From assembly GCF_050948215.1 (NCBI RefSeq), contig NC_135151.1:13184220-13248219 (forward strand): DNA of 64,000 nt, written 5' to 3'. This document shows positions 9,849 to 22,154 of the stretch, in pieces. How positions within the stretch are numbered: position 1 is the stretch's first letter; the number at the start of each line of letters is the position of its first letter. The stretch comes from Halictus rubicundus. Its lineage: Eukaryota; Arthropoda; Insecta; Hymenoptera; Halictidae. Both the position numbers and the translations under genes were made by a program. The notes below the pieces were generated by a model. That model did not search any database. It was given only the letters and a program-made list of their open reading frames with translations, and was not told where the DNA came from.

Positions 9849-12174
9849 TTTTCGAGGCGGGCGTTTGTGTTCGTAACGAAGCAAAAGAATAAACATTCTC
9901 CCGTCCCGGTGGGCAACTATTATTACATTATCGAGCCACAAAGCGTTTAGTATAATGGAAGCGCGAGAAGAATGGCGTCGTCGGAGATCCAGTAACACGC
10001 GTTCCCGTTTTCATAGTTGGACAGGAAAACGAGAACGATCATCGGAAATTCCAAGAGCGAGGGAAGAGATTATCTCGAGGCTAGAGGGAAGCATCTTGTG
10101 GTGGTAAGCTGGAACTCTGGAAGCCGAGGCGTACATCGTACGTTCGCCCGGTGGCCGGGTAACAGTTTCATTCCGAGCGGCGAGCTAACGATCGAATTCC
10201 TTTTGTTGGTTGTGGAGCGAGAGCACGGCGTAACCGCATTCCATCGCTTTATCCGGACGACAATTCAAGTAAAAAGATCATCCCAATCCTCGGGGCAGCA
10301 GTTTTCACTAACGAATTCCTTTTCCGACCGCTTTCCCTCGCCCACCCCCACCCCCACCCCTTTTGCCCCTTCCCCGCGGACCCCTTCCGCCCACACCCCC
10401 TATTGTCGTCCTTGCTCGCCGGACCTCGAACGTACTTCTGCAACCCGTTACCCTCCCTCTTCATCATCGGTCCGCTCTTGTTCGCCCGGCTTCCACTCGA
10501 ATCGTTCCCGTGTCCCTCTGCCTGGCTGCCCGAAAAAAACCGAGCAGATTAAACCATCGGGAGCTGCTGCGACAGCTACCCCAACTGTCTTCGCGTTCGC
10601 TGCCAACCCCTGCAGCTCGAAATCGGAGCGAGCGCGATGTTAGCGGGTACGAATCTGAATAGATGGTTTCGAAGATTTCACGAGAAATTCGAAAAACGAA
10701 GCTATACTTTCGAGTGGCTTCAATCTGAACGAGATTGGTTCGAGCACCTTGCCAATACTTCAACCCCCAATAACCTATCATAATAATATTAACCTTGCCA
10801 ATACCCCCAACTGTATTCCAATCCTGGTGAAATAGATTCGATCCTTTCATGAGCACTCACTTCAGGAATTCTACAAAACCGTGTTCAGTAAAAATTAAGT
10901 GCATGTAGTCAAGATTAAATGAATTCTTTTAGCAGAAATAATGAGCCGTATTCATCTTAATGTTTCATTTATTAAAATTGCCCTTGGTAAAATCGTAAGA
11001 GTTCGACAGTTGCGCACTCAATTCCAAGTACATGCATAATGTGTGAACTGTAAGAATAGAATGGGCATTTGCTGAGATTGTAGTAGGGTAATTCTAATCA
11101 TCGCTACATAATACCACAATGACACAAAAATTAATATAATAGGTAGGTTAGTAGTTGCGCTTGTAGACTGTTTCAGTCAAAATAGGTACAGGACTAAGCC
11201 AAGAAACTGTTCTCTTATTTTTAAACTAATAAAATGATACACAGTGTACACTCCTTTCCAAGAAGTAAGGAGAAACGTATCAAATTGTCACGTAGAACGA
11301 ATTAGATGAAAGGATTTGTTTAAATATTAAGTGAAATGGCACTTCAGGAAAAGTCAACCATATTTCCCAAAAATGGTCTAACCTCCATCTAAAAAATATT
11401 CAGGAAAAACCGAACAGAAAATCTCAAGAAGCTAATTGCAAAATTGAGTGACACAACAGCCACGTTCAAAAGACAAGTTTGGCAATTGATCGAGGCTGAT
11501 TGAAACATTGTATTCTCCGCGAACGGAAGAAAGAGGAGACGTTCGACTGAATGCATCTCGGACGTCTTCGATAGAGTGGGAACAGCGTAGAATAGTCAAA
11601 CCCATAGGGGTTTACCGTGAACGTCGAGGAAGATTTTCAAATGGCCACGTCGGACATCGGTCAATCGACTCCCTGGATCCTCTCGTTCATCTGCGTCGAG
11701 CAATCGGTGTGGCGCAATATGGCCGAAGGCTGCTGCCGTATTACGGATATAACCGTAGACGCGCGTACAAGGGGGTGATAAGTCTGCAATTGGAGATCCA
11801 ATTCACGGTTTTACGGTATTCATGGAATATTCGATGCAACCGGTATAATCCCGGGTATATGCTCCGTTTCCTCGTGGTTTTCTTTTCATACGCGCCCCGG
11901 CTTCATTGTTCCTGTTTCCCGTTACGTAATCCGTGGGCCAGGGAATTCCTCGTGCTCGCCTCGTTTTTTACACATTTAAACGGATTGCTGGAACCGTAAG
12001 AGTAACGTCTACCGTGCACCATTAATTTGTGCCGCGGATCTTTACGCGTTTATTTTCTTTCTTTGACAAACTATGGGAAAATATTCATATTTGCACATTC
12101 GAATCATCGTATTTCTCTAACCCAACTTTTTCGAAATACGAGCCGAAGAGAACGTAATTTCTGCACAGTGAGAC
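9849..12174. other. non-coding stretch with a long low-complexity frame
   Basis: A 208-codon plus frame at 10017-10643 becomes Pro/Ser/Thr-rich over (CCCAC)n at 10342-10362 and is overlapped on the other strand. A donor-like GTG|GTAAGC ends its first 28 codons near 10102, so a short exon cannot be excluded. From 10860 to 11500 the DNA is AT-rich and featureless; the 163-codon frame at 11508-11999 has no support beyond its length. Confidence 0.35.
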
Positions 12175-12385
12175 ACAGTGACAATTAGGGTGCGGAGTGT
12201 TATGCAAAATAAAAATTGTCTGCATTAATCGCAAGATATAGGAGTTACATCGACGTTTGTTTCTTTCCTTAATCGTTTTAGTCGGTTGAAAATAATACAA
12301 CAGTATCTTTAAATACTGTTTGCATTGGATCTATTCATTTTTGCCAGAAATGCATAACACCCGCAGTATAGTGCTAATAGATATG
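12175..12385. mobile_element. MITE, TGCGG/TGTTATGCA family, copy 1
   Basis: The core is bounded by TGCGGAGTGTTATGCA (12191) and its near-inverse TGCATAACACCCGCA (ending 12365). The interior contains TGCAAAATAAAAATTGTC and TTGAAAATAATACAACAG, matching the second copy near 61770 in order and spacing. Similarity extends past the inverted repeat to a shared CAGTATAG. No transposase is present; the superfamily is unassigned. Confidence 0.6.
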
Positions 12386-12578
12386 TTAGTAAGCGACAAT
12401 GCGCCATAAATTTGGCGATGTACAAACGGCCAGAAATCATTGCCACGAAGTAAACATGGAGCAGCAACATGCGTCACAGTCACGTGCAGATAGCAATGTA
12501 CTTAATCCTTGCTTCGAGATACGGTTGGTACCAAGATCGAAGGTAACAATTTCGGTAATTGAGGTAAATAGACACAGT

Positions 12579-12671
12579 CGACCAGCGCGTTGCTCTCGCT
12601 CGAGGCTTCGAGCAACGATAAGCCGCAGACATTGAAAATATCACTGTCGGAAGGTTGCGGGTCCAGGGTAA
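12579..12671 (+). CDS. candidate internal exon with GTAAGT donor
   Basis: An open block of 31 codons between ACACAG (ending 12578) and a consensus donor CCAGG|GTAAGT (GT at 12672). The translation includes SLEASSNDKPQTLKISLSEG. The acceptor lacks a pyrimidine tract, and a long minus-strand frame (12480-12965) overlaps it, so support is limited to the donor and the open frame. Confidence 0.18.
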
Positions 12672-13550
12672 GTGTCCTGGGATCATCGTGGACACTCTTG
12701 CGCGTATTTCGCAAACAGACGAATTATTCCGCAATTTCTCGGGCCGAGCATTCGGCGGAATCCCAAGCAATCCGTGAGAGGAAGGTGGCCTAAGAAGTGC
12801 TTGCAGCGTGCAGCAGGTAAAATCCCAGATATTTATGTGTACCGGTGAACGTTCTTCGCACATAGATGCTTGTGCACACCGTTGCACGGACGCCGCGATA
12901 CGTGGGACATGTATACAAGCCCGTTGCGAACAGTCCCAGGGATATAGGGCGGCACGTAAGGTCAATCCTACCGAATGGTTCCAGCAATTTTCACTTTGCT
13001 CTGGTTATGCTCACGTACGTTTGCCCCGGCACCCTCCTTCACCTTCTTCCTTCTTTTTCTCTCTCACTCCCTCTCTCTTTCTTTCTCTCTTTCTCTTGTA
13101 TACTAGCAGAGTTCTTGTCTCTTGCTTCCACCGTCTCTGTTGCCCTATTCGAGGAGCGTATACATCCTCGAGCCGGGTCCAAAGGAAAGAGATCAGCAAC
13201 GATCTCCGGAGAAGGATAGAGAAAATTTACTGACTTCAAGAATCGCCCTGATTTTCCACCCTTGTGAAATTGCCTCGGCTGTGCACCTTCTCGACGATTG
13301 ACAGGCACTCTTTCCCTCCTTCTACCAGCCTGCTACCCTTCCACACGTCCCATCTCCTTCCCGCTCCAATCTTGCTCCTTACGCTCCTCTCGTTTGCTCT
13401 GAGTACGCTCTCTCCTCGCCTCGTTTCTTCAAAATTGGACGGTCCTGCGAAATTCGTAGTTCGCCACTTCCAACCGTCCGCACCCTTCTCTCCCTCTTCA
13501 TATCTCTTTCTTTTTCTTTCTCTCGTTCTCCCTCTCTCTGTGTACGTGAA

Positions 13551-13581
<31 letters not shown>

Positions 13582-14389
13582 CTCTCCCACCACCCAGGCC
13601 ATCAGGCCGTTTGAAGAGAGCACCCGGCCGAAGACGAAATTTAAACCGCGCGTAAAGGAACGACAATATCGTTTCTGGACGTATCTGGAAGCTCGTCGGG
13701 AATATCTTATGAAGGCCGTCTTCCGGAGTATAAAACGTTTATTAAGTTCCGATGAAATGAACTCTGACAGACGGCCCACGCCGCTAGCAAACACTGTGCA
13801 TATAGGAGCAGCACCAGCTGGCTGTCAGACGATCCTCAAACTCTACCAGGTCACTCCAACCCCCTTTCTACCCCCGCCACACCCCTTCCTACCTTTCTGA
13901 AAGTTCTCGGAGGACGGTGGCGTGACCGGGATAAAAGTTATCGGGTAATTTACCTGCTACGAAGAACTGCTCTCGCAACGGCACCGGCGAAAAGAATAAG
14001 GGTCGTGAATCTCGCGAGCTCGCGAAATTTCGCACTCGATTGCCAGAGACATTTGTTAAAATTTTATATTTTTACCCCTGCCCGTCGCCTGATTCATTCC
14101 TCTGGATCTTAAAGTCAAGAAGAGCATGATCTCTTAGTAGATGTTGGTTCGTTCATCAGTTGCAGAAGAGAGTTGTGAAAATTTTATATTCTTAAACGGG
14201 TGCATTCTGGATCATAAAGGTGAAATAAGAGTGAACTGCTCGAGCAGGTGTCGGCTTCAAAATACTGTTTCTGTTTAATTGACACCCCCCGACGTGATTT
14301 CTGTCTTCCCGATAACTCCGTATTTGAATATACTCAAATTTTTTTTAACAATAGCAATCATTTTCTTAAACGTTGCAGTTGTAATAATG
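12672..14389. other. GC-rich stretch with CT-rich simple sequence
   Basis: Pyrimidine-rich tracts near 13040-13100 and at 13490-13580 produce long Ser/Leu frames on plus and Arg/Glu frames on minus. No gene is supported. Confidence 0.45.
13551..13577. repeat. (CT)n microsatellite
   Basis: About 27 bp of CT repeats within a longer pyrimidine-rich stretch. Confidence 0.9.
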
Positions 14390-14559
14390 GGAACGTTTAA
14401 TTTACAATTATTCAGATCGTAAAGATGAGTCCATGAAAAATTATTCAACAACTTTATTTCCTTGGGTACATATTATATCACATATCTAAGAAATGTTTCA
14501 AAATGTTTACAAAGCGATATAAATTGATCACTCTTGGTGCTCCGTAAACCTAGTGTTAA
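14390..14559. mobile_element. MITE sharing ATTATTCAACAACTT, copy 1
   Basis: Contains AATTATTCAACAACTT followed by ATTTCCTTGGGTA, matching the reverse complement of the element at 57711-57856. The right end is GTAAACCTAGTGTTAA, close to GTAAACACAGTGTTAA in the other copy. The left terminus is decayed, so the start is approximate. Confidence 0.5.
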
Positions 14560-17500
14560 AAAAGTCCAAAATTGAAGTAGAACCTGACTGAGCAGTCCAA
14601 CTAGAGGTAGCTGTTTACGTCGTTTATTATAGCACTTGTTAATCTTGCTTGTCGTTGATGCATAATTGCGATCGGTATGCTAAATCCTGGATACGAAGTA
14701 TCCGCGAAGAAGGACCGTGGAAAATCCGGTAGGCGTCTTAAGGTCCCCGGTCCCGTTCAGCCTTAATAAAACGCGGAACAGTGCGCAAATATTGAGCATT
14801 TTCGTTTACCTTCGTTTTGTTTATGTCTGCGGTGAAGGAACAACCCCGTCGTTCCCGCAAATCCCCCGACGGATTCGAGGTATGAAATGAAAAACTAGCA
14901 GAACTTTCCCGGACAGTCTTCGTCCGCGGAAATTTCACTATCTTATTAATGAAAGCTTTTCGGGACCCGCAACTTCTAGCGACCAGGGGAAAGGCAAGCT
15001 GAAACTCCGCTCCAAGGAATCGTAAAGAAAGATTCAAGCCCGGATAGACGCCGCGGAATTACGAATAAACTGAACCAGCTAATTCGAAATTCTGAGAACT
15101 TTTTCCGACTTCGCCACCCCCGTGCAGACGTCTGAAGTGCCTGGAGGAAGAGCTATTAATGAAACAGATGATCTATATCTGCCCCATTGTTAACGCTCTG
15201 TCATTTAGAAAATCGTTTGCACATTGAAATATTATACTCCTCCAAGCGCATTCCTCCTATCAAATAATTTTTTATACGATCCGATTGAGGTATTATGGTG
15301 AATCTAAAAATTTCCAGGAAGCAGTTAATCCTACGACTTCCCCGCCAGAAACAGATGCTAAATCAACTTCTAATCCAGCCGGATGCAGTTCCGTTGGCTG
15401 GATGGTCGGAACGTATCATCGTCCACGTGCTCGGGAACGAAAATTCCGTGGGAACGAGAGTGGAGTTGGTCGATCGGCGGGTTACTTTGCATGGGAAAAA
15501 GATTTCGTTGTCCAGGGCCGGTTTCCAGGAGTATGGTGGATGTGTGTAGGTGGTAGTGTCCAAGAGAGAGAGAGAGAGGTGGTCTTCAAGTTTTCCATAC
15601 GATTCGCAGCAGCTTGGCCTTAAAGGCGAATTTTCCCGGGGATCGAAAGATATAAGGTGGTGGGACGGGCCTGGTGGAGCGTGTTCAAGAAAAGGACGGG
15701 GGCAGGGTGGTAGGGTCAGGGACGCGAGCAAAAGCATCCTAACGATGCCAGTCTGGGAACGGGCAAAGCGGAGGTACGAGCGGAGGAGTCGCAGAATGTT
15801 CGCAGGAATGGTGGGTTGGAAAGGTTGTAGGAGAGGAAGCGTATTACCAAATGGACGCCGGCGACCCGGCGTGTCCCTCGGGACCCAGGCACGGTCAGGA
15901 ATACGGGAAGGTAATGGTGTCGGTTGTGCGCGCGTCGGACGCGCCAAGAGTCTGGCACCGTGCCCGGACATACAGGGCCCTTCCTTCGTGACGAGCTTGT
16001 TAAATTTATCGAAAGCGTCAAATTAGGAGAGAACCAGACTACTGGCCGTCCTCTCCTCACCTCCTTCGACCAATCCCACCTTCTTCCGCCTCGGCCGCTC
16101 CGCCTACAGTGCCCGTGGACACCGACGTCCTACGACGACGATCTAACCCGTGGCTCGCACTCCTACCCACCTTTCGGATCGACGAACGGAACAGAAACGC
16201 TCGATCACGGTGAATCGTCGTCGTCCCAGGTCCACCTGATCCACTCCCTGGCCCCGCCCGCTCCGATGGGAATTCCAGTTTAAGATCAGGGAATGCTGAA
16301 AGTGAACGCGCCACGGACTTTCCGCCGCGATAGCAGCTTCGAGAGCTTACCAGGCTACAACCGCTGCCAGACCGTTCCCTCTGCAAACACTGCCCCGACG
16401 GAAAATCATTCCAAACTCTCCTCGAGCAGCCGGACCTCTTGTTGATGCGGCACTGATTCTCCTCCTCGATTTTTTCGGGCGACCTTTTTTGGCAGTGATA
16501 GGTGTACAGCGGCAATATTATTTTTAAGAAAAGAAGTAAATGCGAATGTAAAAATAAATTTGATACAGTTAAGAAATTCAGTAGGAGATGGCTGACACGT
16601 CTGATCACGACCTACCGATTCTACTTCCAGTAGGCGGCCCCAATACACGAGAACCTAACCGATCTTTAAAGTCTATTTCCCAATGAATCCAGAAGTATCT
16701 AATTAAGCTGGGTAAGCCGCGTAACATTAATCTTGAAATGATTAGGAACGAGAGCCGCAAGCTCGCGCAAACGTTTTCTCTTTTGCACGGTCGTCCGGTT
16801 ACGGCTCGTTCAAGTATGACACGTCACAAGTCATGAAATTACACCGGCGCGGCGCTGCAAGGGGAAGGGGGTGTTGGGGGGGGGGGGTTAAAAAAGCCCA
16901 GAGGAAGAGACGGAGGAAGCATAAAATGCAGCTGATGTTTCGTTTTACGGTTCGCTAACGAACTCTGACCGTGCCACATTTTCCCGTGATTTATGAACAC
17001 CGGCCAAGTATAGCGATTTTATTAATTAGTTCCGCGTTTTTAGATCGGCCCGGGGACCATCGTTCGCGGCGTTTTCCCCGTGGCGCGTTGCGATTCGATC
17101 ACGCGAGATATTAATGTCGGTGTACGCGCCCCCCATCACCCTCCCCCCGCGGATCCTGCGTGTGTCCTTCCGCACTCGTTATTTTATAAATTATAAAATG
17201 TCACAAGCGAATAGGACAATGCAACTTGCCGGCACAGGAGCCGGTGGCCGGGCCGGTCGCGATGATTTATAATAATAATTACACAGCTACCGCTCGTCCA
17301 TCAATTTTGGCGTTGCTGTGTATTTTTAATGTGGATGGCCCCGTTCCAGGTAGCTGCACGAGCTCGTATATCACCGACAGTTTTGTGCAAGCTGTTACGA
17401 AGCGGCGCCCGCGAAATAAAATTTTCCCTCCACGGAATCGCAGTGTCGTAGAACGGCGCGGCCCCGGCACGTGCATTGTTCTTTTTGCAAGCCCCGTCGG

Positions 17501-18244
17501 ACACGTTGCATATTTAAATTCTGCCGAGTAATAACTTTATCGCAAAATCAAGGACTCCGTGCGCTGCCACACGGGAGAATCGTGTTCGCACTCGAAATTA
17601 TCGCGAGACCGTTCTGTTTCTCCTCGCTCGTTGCCGTCTTCGAACAGTCCTCCCTTTTGTTACGAACCCGCGCGATTACGCACAGATTCCGAATTACGCT
17701 AACACGAACATCTCGCGACACGGACCAATTGTAATTCGTGCCAAGTTTTTCGATCGCGCACCGAACTACAATAGTCGTCGAAAATGCGCGCACGTTCTCC
17801 GGAATATAATTCCGCTCGTTCGAGGACCCCGTTCAAAATTATGAAACCCGGTGATGTCGGGTGGTTTCAGGTCGGCCTCTATTTTTGGAACGAGTTTATG
17901 TTCATTTTCATGTAAATCAATTCGTCGGGGCCGCGCCGCTCACCTGACCAACAACAATTTGTTTAATCTTGATTTTTTTCCGCGTCGAATAGACGTTTTT
18001 CAATTTGCCTTTCTGAATTATACTTTGTGTTGATGATCGACAACAGCATGTCGCTCACAGTTGACATTTGTTATCGGATTTCGACTGTTTTCTATCGGCG
18101 AAGCCATAGAAGAGAAATAACAAACGCCAACCAATCAACTTTCGTAAATGGATAACGCCACGAAAATTAATTCGGTTTAACTGGTGTAAAATATTTTCCA
18201 ACGATGACGTACAATTTAAAAGTGCAAAAAGCTGACAATGAAAT
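14560..18244. other. non-coding stretch, GC-rich centre
   Basis: Overlapping frames on both strands at 15285-16283 (longest minus 15363-15971, 202 codons) lie in GC-rich DNA with no consistent start or splicing. A 12-base G run lies at 16876-16887. A strong minus-strand donor (CAG|GTGAGC, rc of plus bases ending 17943) follows an open Lys-rich minus block but has no start. Nothing else is recognised. Confidence 0.4.
16876..16887. repeat. homopolymer G run
   Basis: Twelve consecutive G bases. Confidence 0.9.
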
Positions 18245-18750
18245 CACAATTTTATCGAACATTTATCTTGCAATTTTTCCAAACTACTTGTTGATCGTGG
18301 TCCAAAAGCAGTGACTTTTTTAGCTACCAGTAAATATTACATGCTGGAATTTATTTCATAAATGTAGAACAAAATTAATCTATTATTTCTTTAGAAGGAA
18401 GGATCGATTGAATCGGATGCATACATACGGTATGTGCATACATTGTATCTACAGTTAATCGATCCTCAGTTGTTCATATTGGACTGTTGCTCCTCTGTTT
18501 TCGATCTTTCGTGTTTCATTCGTAACGTTTCTTTCGAAGTGTAAAGATGTGTCTGACAACGTGCTTCTAGAGAAGCTATTAAAATAAATTCTATTTCATG
18601 TTTTGTAATAGAGTGAGGTTTTATTATATACCCATATTACAATATTACACATACGATGTATACGAGTAAAATACAATTTTATTGGTAATTTATTTTCAAT
18701 TTTCCCTAACTACTTGTTTGCTGAGTGTGGTCCAAGAGCAGGTCACATTA
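18245..18750. repeat. pair of diverged direct repeats, about 75 bp each
   Basis: Both copies (about 18246-18321 and 18672-18747) carry ACAATTTTAT, ACTACTTGTT and GTGGTCCAA(A/G)AGCAG in the same order, about 425 bp apart. They could be ends of a degraded element or a local duplication. Confidence 0.5.
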
Positions 18751-19116
18751 TATAAATAAAAGAACCGTAACAGGATCGATATAAGCAGAAAATACTATCA
18801 GCATTCGCAGTGCTTTCCCAACAAAATTAAACAGTAAAGGAGTATTAGGGTGAGAGCTATAATCATGATATGCAAGTCGTCCCACCGCGATTAAGAGTCC
18901 ACCGAACAGTAATAAAAACACTTTCGCCGACGATTTCGCGCGTGTTTTCGCAAAAGCAGCGCAATTATCGCCCGACAGGCATTCATTGCCTCGTTGAGAC
19001 CGTCGAGGTGTCTTGCCGATGGTGCGATGGTGCGACTCGTTGAACTGCGCCGAAGGATACATCTATGATTCGGGACGACCGTATACTTAAGCTTAGCGTT
19101 ATCGCTCAATCGCGTG

Positions 19117-19868
19117 ATGGTGGAATCCAAGCCGAAGACACCAGAGTCAACGATCGACACGCGAGATCAGATCACCGGTTGCCCGGACGTTAACCCCCCA
19201 CGACGAACGAGTTTATTTATCAATCATGCTATGAATCTGGGTAATCTAGTCGAAAGTGGTTTGGCGGTATCGTCTTCCAAAAAATCGGACTCAATTGATA
19301 GCCCTAAGTAACTCCAGGAATCCAACTCGCTCTCCTTTGATCCTGAGAAGACAAAAATAATTTTCCAAACTGTGTGTGCACTTAAATTTCTATGTCTGCT
19401 GTTTCAAAGACGTGAGAGGAAGAAACAGGGTTCAAATTGGAGGGTTCAAAATTGATAGTATAAGTTACCTTTATTCTAGAAGAAGATAGACATTTGCGAC
19501 TTATGTTCACTCGAATTTCAATGTACACAGTTTCGAAAGCCTGGCATGAAAATTTTATGTGAAAGAAAGGAAGAGGGTTGAAATTGGAAGCTTCAACATC
19601 CACTACTTTTACAGATAATTTGCTAAAAGATTCAGATAGTGACTCCCCCTTGATTCTTGAAAACATATTTTTGGGACCTGTGCGAAAGACAGCTTCGAAG
19701 ACATCCTGCAGACCGTACATAAGTGATGACGACAACATATACTTCAAGATACAGAAGAACCAAGTTCGAAAATCGAAGTTTCCCTCTTCCAGCCACGCAG
19801 AGGATAGGTATCGTAAGCGCCAGGCGCAAGAGCCCCGATCAGCTCCGCAAGAACGGACACAAAGGTAG
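19117..19868 (+). CDS. candidate two-exon gene, 125-aa hydrophilic protein
   Basis: ATG at 19117 follows an in-frame TGA at 19066. Exon 1 (19117-19240, 41 codons plus one base) ends CTGG|GTAATC; exon 2 (19615-19868) follows a pyrimidine-rich acceptor ACTACTTTTACAG and ends in TAG. The join gives one 125-codon frame. The protein is hydrophilic and probably disordered: an N-terminal Lys/Pro/Thr segment, an acidic Ser-Asp run (KDSDSDSPLI), a second acidic patch (SDDDNIYFKI) and a basic, Gln-rich tail. There is no signal peptide or membrane segment. Without splicing, exon 1 reads on to TAA at 19309, giving 64 residues. Exon 2 also contains a donor-like CAAAG|GTAGGG at its end, so the gene could continue. 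The donor is only moderate and no AATAAA is near. No family is recognised. Confidence 0.4.
19385..19620. repeat. diverged tandem duplication spanning a splice acceptor
   Basis: Two units of roughly 115-125 bp each carry a (G)AATTTC(A/T)ATGT block, a GTTTC(A/G)AAG block, a GGGTT(C/G)AAATTGGA block and a terminal polypyrimidine-AG (TTTATTCTAG and CTTTTACAG). The second acceptor is the one used in the proposed two-exon gene. Confidence 0.5.
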
Positions 19869-20754
19869 GGGCCGGGGTTCAGCCGTTGCGTCAGGCATTC
19901 CAGATTAATTATTCGCGATGATCGAGCAACGGGACGATCCAGGAGCGTACCACGGGGTACCCCAGGCCGGCGATCAGCGCATACCAGAGACGGGCGAATA
20001 GTCGCCGGCTGGCAATCTCCGTCCGGTGATCTTAATGAAATTCACGGTATCGTGGACGCGTCGATAAATGACCGGGGCGCGACAACGGTTGAATTGTCTA
20101 ATAAGCGTTATTCGTGACAAATTACCGAGCCGTGATACGCCGGTATGCTGGGGTCGCCCGCGGGCCAGCAACGTTGGGAACAACGGTCGAGAAGAGGTTG
20201 AGAGGGACGAGGTTGGCTTCGGTAACGGATTGTCGTGTAAATGGCGCGGAGTAACACACAACACGAAACCAGCCATCAGGATCCAGCGACTACAGCCTGG
20301 AATGACAATAATTGATCCTCCCATCCCCGGCAGCTTTCGTCCCCGTTTGCCTCCGTTCTTCGCGTTCTCGACGCTTCGCTTGTCTTTCCCTCTTCATCCT
20401 GTACACCGGGGCCAGGTTCAAACCCCCCTCTCACCCCCACTGTGTCCCCGTTCATCGACGTTCAACCTCCCCGCTTCTAACCCACCCCTCCCCCACCTCC
20501 TCCTCCACCGCCCACCCCCCGCAGACACACCGAGCGTTCCGCGACGCTCTTGTACCGCTCTCGCTGGTAATTTCATGCTCGAACTGACAGGGTCGATGGA
20601 AACCACCAGTCAGAAGGATCTTCAGCCAAGGTGACGGCGCGTCATCTTTCATCATCTTGGCTAGCGAGCAACACCTGCCGCCATCGTTTCCGGCACCGAG
20701 GCCCTGATTTCGGAACCGTTCCGTCGGGCAGAAGATTTCACCGACCAAGTCTCT

Positions 20755-20801
<47 letters not shown>

Positions 20802-21393
20802 TCTCTCTCTCTCTCTCTCTCTTTTTGTCCCGCTCTTGCTCCTCTCTAGCTTGAGTTTCGTGAACGCGAAACGGCAACATGCTGGACGAACTTTAGAGAC
20901 GATGAAGGCTCGGGCAAAGTGGAATACTTTGTTGTGATTTCTCTGTTAGTATCCTCGAAAATTCAAACTCTAGATGCTACCGTGCCCCGAACTGATGATA
21001 TGGCCTGTAGATAACGGGTGTTATGGAACGCAAGAATTCCGCGAAATTGAAGTAGTTTGTTTATGAGGCGATGTGCTGAACTCGGATACAATGATCTCGG
21101 AGAAAATTGTAGTACAGACCGTTTCTGAAGAAATATTTAATGCATATGTCATGTTCTGTTGGTGATCGCTCATAATAAAGGGGCGTTGACAACACTTAAG
21201 GATCTTTCTTATGTATCTCGGGAACCAGAGGGTGTAGGAAGAAAAACTTTTTCTTATCTAAACAAATCTAATCATATAAAAACACTTTTGAGAAAAATTC
21301 AAATACGTTATATTGTTTCAAAAATTCCTCAAAATGGTCATTTGTTCATCAATGTTGTTTTATATCCAAAACAATCGCTTTTCTAACCACGCC
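19869..21393. other. non-coding stretch around a long CT tract
   Basis: Overlapping frames at 20068-20634 on both strands are GC-rich and Pro/Ser- or Arg/Gly-biased; none has start, splice or polyadenylation support. From 20860 on the DNA becomes AT-rich. A 75-codon frame at 21159-21386 overlaps the next ORF in another phase. Confidence 0.4.
20758..20822. repeat. (CT)n microsatellite
   Basis: About 65 bp of CT repeats with one CACT interruption. Confidence 0.95.
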
Positions 21394-21561
21394 ATGTCAT
21401 CGACACACAATGTGTCTGATAATAATCTTCAGTTACTGGAAAAAATTCAGAAGAGCACGGAGAAGTGCAATACCGTTCGATATGAACGAAGACTAAAATT
21501 TAAACATTGTGTTCGAAGAAACTGTGAATCACTAAGGGGCATAATCACGAAATCATATTAA
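21394..21561 (+). CDS. 55-aa ORF, hypothetical
   Basis: ATG at 21394 (GCCATGTC) opens 55 codons to TAA in AT-rich DNA, where chance frames are shorter. The product is basic and Lys/Asn/Cys-containing, with a central helix-like QLLEKIQKSTEK segment. The frame is open upstream as well. No signal peptide, splice partner or polyadenylation signal is evident, and no family is recognised. Confidence 0.25.
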   Translation: MSSTHNVSDNNLQLLEKIQKSTEKCNTVRYERRLKFKHCVRRNCESLRGIITKSY

Positions 21562-22118
21562 GATCGACAAGAAGCACGCTGCTTTCAGAGTATACTGTGC
21601 TGCGGGTAATCTCGTTGGGGGTGGTGTATTTGTGCTCGCAAGATCAGATTTTTGCCCGTCGATGCCCGACGGACGGCTGTAACGAAATTTTGTAACTTTA
21701 CCGCGTTAATTACTGTGGCTAATCGAGTTACGGGGCGGGGAATCGCCGGTGTGTATTTCCCGATCAACTGTGTTGTGTAATTCCCGAAGATTCGATAACG
21801 ATTGAAGGTCCCGGCGACTTAGGGACGAGGCCCCCGGGGGGAAACGCCGCCGTTAGTTTCCGAGAGAAGCATCGGCTTCGCTCTGTCTGCCGACGATACA
21901 CCTCGTTACGCGGATAATCGCATTGTCAATTTTTTTGCGAACGACAACCTGCTGGGACGCAATCACGTGGCCAGAGACCGAGCGGGACGCGCCGAAGATC
22001 AAAGATCAAGGAAACGGGGAGGAAGTAACGCGAGCTCCCCGGAACACGATCGATCAACTGCAACTGTGCAGGCTGCTGTACTGGCCTCCAGGTTTTATGA
22101 AAAGCAAGAGAGGCGGCT

Positions 22119-22154
<36 letters not shown>

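Noticed and set aside
10017..10643. 208-codon plus frame
   Set aside because: The second half is Pro/Ser/Thr from CCCAC and CCT repeats; no ATG at the start, no supporting signals.
15363..15971. 202-codon minus frame
   Set aside because: GC-rich DNA with three overlapping plus frames; no consistent start, splice or family.
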